From an uncultured Flavobacteriales bacterium (GTDB taxonomy: Bacteria > Bacteroidota > Bacteroidia > Flavobacteriales_D > Parvicellaceae), in contig CALSPA010000012.1 in the NCBI GenBank assembly GCA_943788115.1, positions 124,001 through 188,000 of the forward strand: a stretch of 64,000 nucleotides of DNA, written 5' to 3'. Every line of letters begins with the position of its first letter. Positions within the stretch are counted from its first letter, which is position 1. Position numbers and translations under genes: made by a program. Below, in pieces: positions 56,126 through 64,000 of the stretch. Under the pieces are notes generated by a model. It was not told where the DNA came from, did not search any database, and saw nothing but the letters and a program-made list of their open reading frames with translations.

Positions 56126-57004
56126 ATGGGTGTTGTTTTATTTGTATTTATAATAATAGTAATATTAATAATTGTTGTCTTTAGAAAATATGTCAAGGCT
56201 TTTTTGAAGTTTATGATCTCTCCTTTATTTATTATTAATTTAATACTTGCTATTACTACAGTATCTTTAATTTTTTATTTCACAATTAGCTATTTAGAGA
56301 CTTACACTCAACATGATGAGAAACTACCAGTTCCAAATTTTATTGGAATTCATGTAGACGATTTAGAGTCATTCACTGATGGGAAAGAGCTTCGATATGT
56401 TGTTAGAGATTCTGTTTATTCAGATGATTATCCGCTGGGAACTGTAATCAAACAAGATCCTAATTTTCATTCTGAGCAATTACCAAATTTTGTTAAACCC
56501 AATAGAAGAATTTATTTAACAATTGTAAAGAAAGTTGGAGAGTACAAAACAGTTCCAGATCTTTTAACTAATAATACCTCTAAAGCAGTAGGGAAAGCTA
56601 AGCTAGAAATGGCGGGTTTCAATGTAGAATACCAAATGATTGAACATAAAGATAAAGATAAAGTCATTGATGTTACATATAGAACAAATTCTATAAGTAA
56701 GAATACTAAACTATTAAAAGGATCCGTTATTACTCTTGTGTATGGTAGCGGTGAAAGTGGCTTACCAGTTTTACTTCCAAATTTAATAGGAATGCAAGTA
56801 ATGGCAGCAAAAAATATTCTAGGTTCAACAGGGCTCAATTATGAAGTTTATTTTGACAGTGCAGTAAATGCATTAGATTCTATGAATTATATAGTTTACC
56901 AGCAAACACCATCTCCAAAATCTGTTAGTGGTGGGATGGTTCCATCTGGTAGTTCAGTAATTGTGATGGCTAAGAAACCACAAAAAGACACCCTAAATCA
57001 TTAA
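56126..57004 (+). CDS. PASTA domain-containing membrane protein
   Basis: 292 residues from the ATG at 56126; a TTG two codons earlier is less likely. One or two hydrophobic helices lie at residues ~1-60, followed by three PASTA-like repeats: LPVPNFIGIHVDDLE to about 135, KTVPDLLTNNTSKAVGKAKLEMAGFNVEY, and VLLPNLIGMQVMAAKNILGSTGLNYEV. There is no kinase domain. PASTA domains bind peptidoglycan or muropeptides, which fits the divergent neighbour ddl. The T9SS cargo gene starts 9 nt downstream. Confidence 0.9.
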   Translation: MGVVLFVFIIIVILIIVVFRKYVKAFLKFMISPLFIINLILAITTVSLIFYFTISYLETYTQHDEKLPVPNFIGIHVDDLESFTDGKELRYVVRDSVYSDDYPLGTVIKQDPNFHSEQLPNFVKPNRRIYLTIVKKVGEYKTVPDLLTNNTSKAVGKAKLEMAGFNVEYQMIEHKDKDKVIDVTYRTNSISKNTKLLKGSVITLVYGSGESGLPVLLPNLIGMQVMAAKNILGSTGLNYEVYFDSAVNALDSMNYIVYQQTPSPKSVSGGMVPSGSSVIVMAKKPQKDTLNH

Positions 57005-57013
57005 TTATTTTTC

Positions 57014-59275
57014 ATGAAATTTATTTTTTTAAATTTTGCATTTATCTTTTTGATGGTTGGCTTTACAGCTCAAGAGTCTTTAGAACCTTTAAGGTATAAT
57101 CAAACTATTTTAAAAGGAAACACACTTGATAAATCAAGTTCACCAATAGATCAAACTTTTATTTACTTATTTGACACCCTTGAATTGCCTTTTATAGATG
57201 ATTTTTCAACTGATCGATTTAAAGTATTTGATGCTCAAACATCGGACACTAATGTTTCTGATTCTCTTTGGTATTACATTGAAGAAAGTGGAGCTCCAGT
57301 ATCATTTTTAACTACATATATGGACGACACTACTTATTTGTATGAATTCGATAGCGTTAACATTAGTGGTGTAGACACTATGGTTGTAAATGAGATTCCT
57401 CTCAATTCAACTTTTATTACAGTTTATGATATTAATAATTACCCCGTATTAAATTCTGTTGTTGAGGTCTGGCCAAATACTTCTATTTACGATAGTTTAT
57501 GGACTGTTCCTTCTCCAGATTATGTTTCTGTGTCAACTAGTCCCGATTTTGAGCAAGACACTTTAACCCTTTATTTTGTAGCTCCAACTCCTGAAGATGA
57601 AAATTATTTATGGCAAGATATATATGCGTACAGAAACAATACCCTTCCCATAGATCCTATAACTATTGGTGTAGCTTCTATGGATGGATTAGATGAAAAT
57701 GGATATCCTTATGATTGGTCGTCTGCTTCTGCTCAAGGTGTTGCTGATTATTTAACCTCAAAGCCAATTAATCTGGGAACCAATCCTTCAGGTGGGATAT
57801 ATCAAGTGGTGGACTCAATCTATTTTAGTTTTTTGTACCAAGCTGGTGGTTTTGGAGAATTTCCAGATTATCAGGATTCATTGGTGTTGGAATTCTACAG
57901 TCCTTTAAATAATATTTGGCGTTCTATTTGGAGTACACCTGGAATTCAGACTTCAGAATGGAACTCTCAACACATTTTATTAGATAACACAGATTATCTA
58001 AGAGATGGTTTTCAATTTAGATTTAAAAATTATGGATCTCTTACCGGTAGCTTAGACCATTGGCACATTGATTACGTAATTTTAGATGATTTTAGGTCTT
58101 TTTCAGATACAACTATGGATGATTGGGCCTTTCAGCTTCCTTTAAATACTTTTTTAGAAAATTACACTTCAATCCCGTGGTCACATTATAAATACGATCC
58201 TGTAACACCTATACTTGATTCAGTAAAAGTAACAACCTATAATTCTTACACAGGAGCTAAAATTCTTCAACCATGCTCTTATGAATTATTTCACAATAAC
58301 GCCATAATCAATACCTTTACTTATCAATCTATAGTAACTAATGTTGATCCGGAATCTTCTTTTGAAATGGCATATGACATTGATGCTAATTTTTATTTTG
58401 ACACCATTATAACAGATACATTTGCTGTTTTTCAATCAAAATTTAACATTGCCACCAACACAACCCCTGAAAGATTAATAGTTAATGATACATTAATACA
58501 TAATCAAGTTTTTGAAAATTATTATTCTTACGATGATGGAAGTGCAGAAGCTGCATATGGATTGGTGGGTAATGGTGCAGAATTAGCATATCAATTTGAG
58601 CTAAATAATATAGCTGAAGATACCATTAAATCTATTTTTATTCACTTTTCACCGAGCGTTAATAACGCAAGTGCAGATCCATTTTTTATTCAAATATGGG
58701 ATGATTTGGGCGGGCAACCAGGTAATTTAATATATACTACTGATGATGTAAGTTTGCCAATAACTTTTGTTCCTGAGTATAATTTAGGTGTAAATGGATT
58801 TTATGAATACTTTTTGCCAGAACCTGTTTTGGTTTCTGGCACCTATTATGTAGGATGGAAACAAACCAGCGCTAATAGATTAAATGTTGGATTTGATAAA
58901 AACATTAATAATCAGAACAGAGTTTTTTATGATTTAGGGTCTGGATGGAGCAATACTGGTTTTGAAGGCTCCTTAATGATAAGACCTGTTTTTGTTTCAG
59001 ATATGGATCCCATATTTGCAGGAATATCCCCCATCAAAACTGATTTCGGATTTAATGTTTATCCGAATCCTTCTAATGATCAACTTACAATCGATTTAAC
59101 CAATGAAAAAGGTGTATATATAATCTATGACCTAAATGGTAGAGTAGTAACTCAGAGCATGATAAATGGAACTTCAATGATGGATGTTTCTTCTTGGGAG
59201 AATGGTGTTTATATAATTTCTGTAGAATTTGACAATGGATCATTATCTAGAGAAAAAATAATTATTCAGCATTAG
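57014..59275 (+). CDS. T9SS type A sorting domain-containing secreted protein
   Basis: 753 residues. Signal peptide at 1-19 (ending GFTAQ). The middle is a long, acidic, beta-rich extracellular region with many Asp/Asn/Ser and aromatic residues; LDHWHIDYVILDDF resembles repeats found in other secreted Bacteroidota proteins. The last ~75 residues form the Por-secretion domain: FGFNVYPNPSNDQLTIDL, IYDLNGRVV and ENGVYIISVEFDNG ending in KIIIQH. It is secreted by the type IX system and probably attached to the surface or released. No enzymatic domain is recognised. It lies between the PASTA gene and an rluD-type gene, both within 20 nt. Confidence 0.92.
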   Translation: MKFIFLNFAFIFLMVGFTAQESLEPLRYNQTILKGNTLDKSSSPIDQTFIYLFDTLELPFIDDFSTDRFKVFDAQTSDTNVSDSLWYYIEESGAPVSFLTTYMDDTTYLYEFDSVNISGVDTMVVNEIPLNSTFITVYDINNYPVLNSVVEVWPNTSIYDSLWTVPSPDYVSVSTSPDFEQDTLTLYFVAPTPEDENYLWQDIYAYRNNTLPIDPITIGVASMDGLDENGYPYDWSSASAQGVADYLTSKPINLGTNPSGGIYQVVDSIYFSFLYQAGGFGEFPDYQDSLVLEFYSPLNNIWRSIWSTPGIQTSEWNSQHILLDNTDYLRDGFQFRFKNYGSLTGSLDHWHIDYVILDDFRSFSDTTMDDWAFQLPLNTFLENYTSIPWSHYKYDPVTPILDSVKVTTYNSYTGAKILQPCSYELFHNNAIINTFTYQSIVTNVDPESSFEMAYDIDANFYFDTIITDTFAVFQSKFNIATNTTPERLIVNDTLIHNQVFENYYSYDDGSAEAAYGLVGNGAELAYQFELNNIAEDTIKSIFIHFSPSVNNASADPFFIQIWDDLGGQPGNLIYTTDDVSLPITFVPEYNLGVNGFYEYFLPEPVLVSGTYYVGWKQTSANRLNVGFDKNINNQNRVFYDLGSGWSNTGFEGSLMIRPVFVSDMDPIFAGISPIKTDFGFNVYPNPSNDQLTIDLTNEKGVYIIYDLNGRVVTQSMINGTSMMDVSSWENGVYIISVEFDNGSLSREKIIIQH

Positions 59276-59291
59276 TTTTTATCTTTAAGTC

Positions 59292-60342
59292 ATGGATGAT
59301 ACAAAAGGAGATTTTCAAGAAAAAGAAGAATCTGATGAGCTGTATGAGCATTATAATTATATAGCTGACCCTGGACAAGAAAAATTAAGAATAGATAAAT
59401 TCTTGATTGATAGAATTCCTAATACTTCTAGAAACAAAATTCAGATAGCTGCTCATAATGGTAATATTCTTGTAAATAAAAATCCCATCAAGCCTAATTA
59501 TAAAGTTAAGCCTGGTGACAACATTTCAATAGTATTGCCTTATCCGGTTAGAAATCTAGAGCTTATTCCTGAAGACATCCCTATTGATATTGTTTATGAA
59601 GATGATCAGTTGTGTGTAGTTAATAAACCTTCAAATTTAGTTGTACATCCAGGTTATGGAAATTATACAGGAACTTTAGTAAATGCATTAATTTATCATT
59701 TCGATCAACTTCCAGAGCTACCTTCAGATTATTTTGGAAGACCTGGCTTAGTTCACCGATTAGATAAACATACTACAGGACTTATGGTGGTGGCTAAAAC
59801 TGAAAATGCTTTAACTCATTTGGCAAAGCAGTTTTTTGACAGAACTACTTATAGAAGGTATCATGCATTAGTTTGGGGAGATTTAGAGCAAGAAGAAGGT
59901 ACTATAAATATGAATTTAGGTAGGTCTCCTAAAAACAGAAAAGTCATGACTACTTTTGAAGATGAAACTCAAGGCAAAAAAGCCATAACTCATTACAAGG
60001 TAGTTGAAAGGTTTGGTTATGTTACTTTAATAGAATGTAGACTTAGAGACTGGCCGAACCCATCAAATTAGAGCTCATATGAAACACCTAGGGCATCAAC
60101 TTTTCCATGATTTAGAATACGATGGCGATAGAATTGTTAAAGGAACAACATTCACTAAGTTTAAACAATTTGTTGACAATTGTTTTGTTCTTCTTCCGGG
60201 TCAAGCTCTGCATGCCAAATCATTGGGTTTTGTTCATCCGAAAACAGGAGAAGATATGTTATTTGACTCTGAACTTCCTGATAATTTCATTGAAGTTCTA
60301 GATAAATGGAGAAAGTATGCTGTTTCAGCAAAAAACTCATAA
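59292..60342 (+). pseudogene. RluD-family pseudouridine synthase, one frameshift
   Basis: About 349 residues when joined. The N-terminal S4 domain covers LRIDKFLIDRIPNTSRNKIQ and VNKNPIKPNYKVKPGD. The catalytic core has VVNKPSNLVVHPGYGN and the active-site GLVHRLDKHTTGLMVVAKT with the catalytic Asp. The first frame ends at VTLIECRL; one extra base near 60044-60048 breaks ETGRTHQIRAHMKHLGH, after which the second frame gives LFHDLEYDGDRIV and LHAKSLGFVHPKTGE. It modifies uridines in 23S rRNA (RluD-type). The conserved C-terminal half is intact in frame two, so this may be a sequence error. Confidence 0.92.
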
Positions 60343-60348
60343 TACCTA

Positions 60349-61782
60349 ATGGAACGTAGAGATTGGTTGAAAATATCAGCATTAGCAATTCCTTTATTGG
60401 CGTTGCCTAAAACCTATATTGGTAATTGGATCAATAAATCAATTAAACAAATTAATGCTAAAGATTTTGGCGAAGATTTCTTGTGGGGGGCAGCATGTGC
60501 ATCTTATCAAGTTGAGGGTGCATGGAATGTAGATGGAAAGGGCCCGTCAGTGTGGGATACATTTACACATAAAAAGGGTGAAATTCACAATAATGATAAT
60601 GGAGATTTCGCTACCGATTTTTATAATAGATATGCTGAGGATATTGCGTTAGTTAAAAAGCTAAACTTAAAAGTGTTTCGTTTTTCTATATCATGGACTC
60701 GAATCTTTCCTGATGGAATTGGCAAGGAAAATGAAAAAGGGATTAAGTATTATCATAATGTTATTGATGAATGTTTAAAGCAGGGTATTGAACCTTGGAT
60801 TACCTTGTATCATTGGGACCTTCCTCAAAAGCTTCAAGACAGAGGTGGTTGGGCAAACAGAGATATTATAGATTGGTTTTCTAAATATGTTGACTTTTGT
60901 ACTAAGGAATATGGAAGCAAAGTTAAGAATTGGATGGTAATGAATGAACCTGCAGCCTTTGTTGGTTTAGGTTATATGCTAGGTTACCATGCTCCAGGAA
61001 TCAAAAATCCATATAAGTTTTTACAAGCAACTCATCACACCTGTTTGGCAATGGCTGAAGGAGGTCGAATAATTAGAAATAATGTTGATAAAGCAAATGT
61101 TGGAACTACTTTTAGTTGTTCCCATATAGATCCATACAGAACAGGTTCTAAAGATCTTAAGGCGGTTAAGCGGTTAGATGCTCTTTTAAATCGATTATAT
61201 ATTGAGCCAAGTTTGGGTCTTGGTTACCCAACCCAAGAGCTTCCGGCTCTAAAAAGAATTAATCGATATATATTGGAAGGAGATTTAGAAAGGTTAGAAT
61301 TTAAATTTGATTTTATAGGTCTTCAAAATTATTTTAGAGTAGTGGGTAAAAAGAGTGTTTTTCCTCCATATATATGGGCAAAACAAATTCCTGCAAATAA
61401 GAGAGATGTTCCAGTTAATGAAATGAATTTTGAGGTTTATCCAGAAGGCATTTATAAGATTTTAAAGCAATTTTCTAAATATGATATTGATAACATTATA
61501 ATTACCGAAAATGGTGTGTGTTATAAAGATGTTTTAGAAGAAAATAGTGTTCATGATTCTGAAAGAATACAGTTTTTTAAAGATTATTTAGCCAATGTTT
61601 TAAAAGCTAAAAATGAAGGGGTTCCTGTTAAGGGCTATTTTATTTGGAGTTTAACAGATAACTTTGAATGGAGTGAAGGGTATCAGCCAAGGTTTGGCTT
61701 AGTACATGTAGATTTCAATACTCAGAAAAGAACAGTTAAAGATTCTGGGTATTGGTTCAGAGATTTTTTATCAGAAAATTAG
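60349..61782 (+). CDS. Glycoside hydrolase family 1 beta-glucosidase with Tat-like signal
   Basis: 477 residues, intact. The N-terminus MERRDWLKISALAIPLLALP has a twin-arginine-type motif (RRDWLK) followed by a hydrophobic core, suggesting Tat export. The GH1 domain follows: FLWGAACASYQVEGAWNVDG, TLYHWDLPQKLQDRGGW, acid/base Glu in NWMVMNEPAAF, nucleophile Glu in IIITENGVC and the aglycone-site FIWSLTDNFEWSEGYQPRFG. It hydrolyses beta-glucosides or related sugars. Most GH1 enzymes are cytoplasmic, so the exported form is notable. It starts 6 nt after the rluD-type gene and converges on PorP/SprF. Confidence 0.93.
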   Translation: MERRDWLKISALAIPLLALPKTYIGNWINKSIKQINAKDFGEDFLWGAACASYQVEGAWNVDGKGPSVWDTFTHKKGEIHNNDNGDFATDFYNRYAEDIALVKKLNLKVFRFSISWTRIFPDGIGKENEKGIKYYHNVIDECLKQGIEPWITLYHWDLPQKLQDRGGWANRDIIDWFSKYVDFCTKEYGSKVKNWMVMNEPAAFVGLGYMLGYHAPGIKNPYKFLQATHHTCLAMAEGGRIIRNNVDKANVGTTFSCSHIDPYRTGSKDLKAVKRLDALLNRLYIEPSLGLGYPTQELPALKRINRYILEGDLERLEFKFDFIGLQNYFRVVGKKSVFPPYIWAKQIPANKRDVPVNEMNFEVYPEGIYKILKQFSKYDIDNIIITENGVCYKDVLEENSVHDSERIQFFKDYLANVLKAKNEGVPVKGYFIWSLTDNFEWSEGYQPRFGLVHVDFNTQKRTVKDSGYWFRDFLSEN

Positions 61783-62678
61783 TCAAAACTAACTTGAGCT
61801 TTTTTCTTTTTAGGTAATTGATATTCTAGATATAGCTCATGAGTTCCAACAGAATAATTTTGAATTGTGCTTAATGTGTAATCGTATGAATATCCTATGC
61901 AAAATTCATCGCGTTGTATACCTAGTAAAGCAACAATAGATTCGTTATGTCTGTAAGAAACACCTGTCCATAAATTGTTTTTATAAAAAAGTCTTGTGTT
62001 TAAATCAAATTGAAAAGGAGAAGTTGGTAAATATTTCATTAATACAGAAGGTTCTATCTCAAAGTTTTCACCAACTGGAAATTTATAGCCACCAGAAAAA
62101 TAGTAGTGTCTGACTTGCCTGTTGGAATTGTCTATATTGTCACCAAACTTCAATTTATTTTCAATTAGTTGAGGAACAGAAATACCAGCGAAATAACGAT
62201 CGCCAAAATAAAATAATCCAAAGCAGCCATCAGGATTAAATGATTTTTGTTTACCTCCATTAAGTACTTGATCGTTATTGTTGTCTAAAATAAAGTCGGA
62301 ACCATCGAGCACGTGTTGTGTTAAGCTTACAGAAAGCCCCATTGCTAGTTTTGACTTTTCATTTAGCTTAAGGTGGTAAGAATAACTTCCTTGAAATCCT
62401 ATGTTTCTCATGGGTCCAGTAACATCATTGTATAATATACCACCAACGCCCATGTTTTCTCCAACTTTAGAATGTGCACTTATCATCTGGGTTCTTGGGG
62501 CATCGTTAAAACCTGCCCATTGCTGCCTAAAAGAAGTTGAAATGGGCATGAAATTTTTAGTGCCAGCCGCTGCAGGATTAATTAAAAATTGATTCATCAT
62601 GTATTGACTATTATAGGTCAATTGTTGAGCAAATGAATAGGAGCTAATTGTAATCAATAAAACAAATATTTTTCTCAT
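61779..62678 (-). CDS. PorP/SprF family type IX secretion system membrane protein
   Basis: 299 residues with a signal peptide (1-17, ending SFAQQ). Family pieces are LTYNSQYMMNQFLINPAAAGT, ISTSFRQQWAGFNDAPRTQMIS, VGGILYNDVTGPMRNIGFQGSYSYHLKL, FNPDGCFGLFYFGDRYFAGISVPQL and FCIGYSYDYTLSTI near the C-terminus. The protein is an outer-membrane barrel that helps deliver or anchor T9SS cargo. It lies 15 nt downstream of a T9SS type B repeat protein, the usual pairing for SprF/SprB-type systems, and overlaps the convergent GH1 stop by 4 nt. Confidence 0.92.
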   Translation of the reverse strand: MRKIFVLLITISSYSFAQQLTYNSQYMMNQFLINPAAAGTKNFMPISTSFRQQWAGFNDAPRTQMISAHSKVGENMGVGGILYNDVTGPMRNIGFQGSYSYHLKLNEKSKLAMGLSVSLTQHVLDGSDFILDNNNDQVLNGGKQKSFNPDGCFGLFYFGDRYFAGISVPQLIENKLKFGDNIDNSNRQVRHYYFSGGYKFPVGENFEIEPSVLMKYLPTSPFQFDLNTRLFYKNNLWTGVSYRHNESIVALLGIQRDEFCIGYSYDYTLSTIQNYSVGTHELYLEYQLPKKKKAQVSFD

Positions 62679-62693
62679 TTTTTTAAAATTAGT

Positions 62694-64000
62694 TTATCTT
62701 AAAATTGTTAATGATCCTGTATACACTTTTTCTTCAGAAAGTTTCACAATAAAGTAATAAACTCCTGCAGAAAGTGGTTTTTCTTGGTAGGTGCCTTTCC
62801 AATCATTTTGGTAGTCATCATTTGCATATAAAAGGCCTCCCCATCTATTGTAAATTTCTACTGAAACATTAATATTTAATTCTGTTCCGCTTATAATCCA
62901 TGAGTCATTTGAACCGTCTCCGTTTGGCGAAATTGCAGTAGGAATAACTATGCAATTTTGATTGTCGGTTTCAATGGGTATAATTAACATAGCGGAGCAA
63001 TCTAAAGAGTCAGAAACATTTAGCATGTATTCTCCAGCTATTAGATTGTTTAAATATGAAGTCGTATCTCCTGTTGACCACAAGTAATTAAATGGAGAGT
63101 TTCCTTGAGAAATAAATGTAATAATGCTGCCATCTGCTTGACCTTCACAAGTTTGGTGTGTAACATCAACATTTACAATTAGTGAATCTGAGTTTGAAAT
63201 TGAAACATTAGTTGATAATACACAGCTATTGGCATCTAAAACTGTAAGAGTATAACTGCCAGCAGCTAAGTTTACAGCAGTAGGCGATGTTTGACTATTA
63301 GGGTCATCCCAATTGAAAGTATATGGTTGAGTCCCTCCTTGAATATTACTAATAGCTAATCCATTATTCATTCCACATGAAGTGTTTATTTTCGATGTGT
63401 TATTTGTTAATTCTAGAGGTTCAGTTATAGAGACACTTTCAAATGCAATACATCCAACAGCATCTGTTACTTGAACTAAATAAGTTCCAGACGATAATCC
63501 ACTAGCCGTACTTGAGGTTTGATTGTTAGGGTCATTCCAAGAATAAGAGTAGGGAACAATGCCGCCAATTGCTGTTGCTGTTGCTGTGCCGTTGTTGTCT
63601 CCATAACAAGTTACTTCAGAAGAGTTAACAATTATGGAAGGGTCACCAAGATTGCTAATTAATGCTGAATCAACCAATGAACAACCATTGTCATCTGTAA
63701 CAGTCAGGTGGTATACACCAGCAAATAAATTACTTGCTGTTGCAGTTGTTTGATTGTTTGGATCATCCCACTGGTAACTTAATGAGCCTGTTCCTCCACT
63801 AGTAGCTGATGTGGCTGACCCATTTGCAGTTCCACAAGTCGCTTCTAAAACTGAAATAACAGAAACTATTTCTGCTGGTTCAAAAATATTTACAGATGAA
63901 AATGTTTGGCAGCCATTATCATCTTCAACTAAAACAGTGTAAGAACCACCACTTAGATTGTTAAATAAACCCATAGATTGAAACGAAAATCCACCGTCAA
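62694..64000 (-). CDS. T9SS type B (gliding-type CTD) repeat protein, C-terminal part (runs off right edge)
   Basis: At least 435 residues; the frame is open to the window edge, so the N-terminus lies outside and the Met at 63974 is internal. Tandem SprB-like repeats of about 75-80 residues are visible (GTGSLSYQWDDPNNQTTATAS, GIVPYSYSWNDPNNQTSSTAS, GTQPYTFNWDDPNSQTSPTA, then a shorter SPFNYLWSTGDTTSYLNN), each with a pair of cysteines. The last ~85 residues are the CHU_C-type domain: IPTAISPNGDGSNDSWII, VEIYNRWGGLLY and AGVYYFIVKLSEEKVYTGSLTILR. It is a likely surface adhesin, possibly very large. Paired with PorP/SprF. Confidence 0.92.
   Translation of the reverse strand, partial: DGGFSFQSMGLFNNLSGGSYTVLVEDDNGCQTFSSVNIFEPAEIVSVISVLEATCGTANGSATSATSGGTGSLSYQWDDPNNQTTATASNLFAGVYHLTVTDDNGCSLVDSALISNLGDPSIIVNSSEVTCYGDNNGTATATAIGGIVPYSYSWNDPNNQTSSTASGLSSGTYLVQVTDAVGCIAFESVSITEPLELTNNTSKINTSCGMNNGLAISNIQGGTQPYTFNWDDPNSQTSPTAVNLAAGSYTLTVLDANSCVLSTNVSISNSDSLIVNVDVTHQTCEGQADGSIITFISQGNSPFNYLWSTGDTTSYLNNLIAGEYMLNVSDSLDCSAMLIIPIETDNQNCIVIPTAISPNGDGSNDSWIISGTELNINVSVEIYNRWGGLLYANDDYQNDWKGTYQEKPLSAGVYYFIVKLSEEKVYTGSLTILR

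Overview
The window is AT-rich chromosomal DNA from a member of the Bacteroidota, most likely a Flavobacteriales-type bacterium. Support comes from type IX secretion (T9SS) sorting domains, a PorP/SprF protein, SprB-like repeats with a gliding-type C-terminal domain, DUF4369/TlpA thioredoxins, Bacteroidota-style TAnnTTTG -7 promoter elements and the near absence of Shine-Dalgarno sequences. No species is assigned. No rRNA, CRISPR array, transposase or integrase was seen. There is one tRNA (Glu, UUC).

Layout. (1) 1-6.4 kb, minus strand: a packed run lpxK - purine nucleoside phosphorylase - gatB - two tandem TlpA-like thioredoxins - start of an M1 peptidase that leaves the window. (2) 6.5-33.3 kb: mostly housekeeping. 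Plus strand: Nif3-like protein, coiled-coil 'zinc-ribbon' protein, proS, tRNA-Glu, rpsT, wecB, a FemAB/GNAT-like protein, upp, a YjjG-like nucleotidase, aconitase, cinA, purB, a chalcone-isomerase-like protein and rlmH. Minus strand: a FadL-like porin with a repeat-rich lipoprotein upstream, a SiaB/SiaC switch pair, a SirB1-type protein, a nucleoside phosphorylase, a DUF4197 lipoprotein, a TPR/PD40 protein, an EI24 protein, rsmE, a YihY/BrkB protein, nadC and rdgB. (3) 33.4-55.0 kb: a surface-polysaccharide locus with about nine glycosyltransferases, two asparagine synthetase-like amidotransferases, a sugar-nucleotide epimerase, a sulfotransferase, two methyltransferases, a polymerase-like membrane protein, an HTTM-like membrane protein, a DCC thiol-disulfide protein and a Wzm/Wzt ABC exporter. 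(4) 55.0-64 kb: ddl, divergent from a PASTA protein, then a T9SS type A cargo, an RluD-type pseudouridine synthase, a Tat-signal GH1 glycosidase, PorP/SprF and a T9SS type B repeat protein running off the right edge.

How it fits together. The polysaccharide locus probably makes an amidated, possibly sulfated and methylated glycan exported by Wzm/Wzt. In T9SS bacteria cargo proteins can be anchored to such LPS, and two T9SS cargos and a PorP/SprF lie next to the locus; that link is inference.

Data quality. At least two dozen small lesions break reading frames, mostly 1-nt indels in short homopolymers. Three lie in the first 33 kb, about twenty or more between 33.4 and 55.7 kb, and one after that. 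Broken genes include the normally essential ddl and conserved rlmH and aconitase, so many are probably sequence errors. I merged the fragments into single loci and typed them as pseudogene to flag the broken frame. After merging, including genes hidden by frameshifts (the DCC protein at 51.7-52.1 kb and the methyltransferase N-terminus at 46 kb), no gene-free stretch longer than about 200 bases remains.
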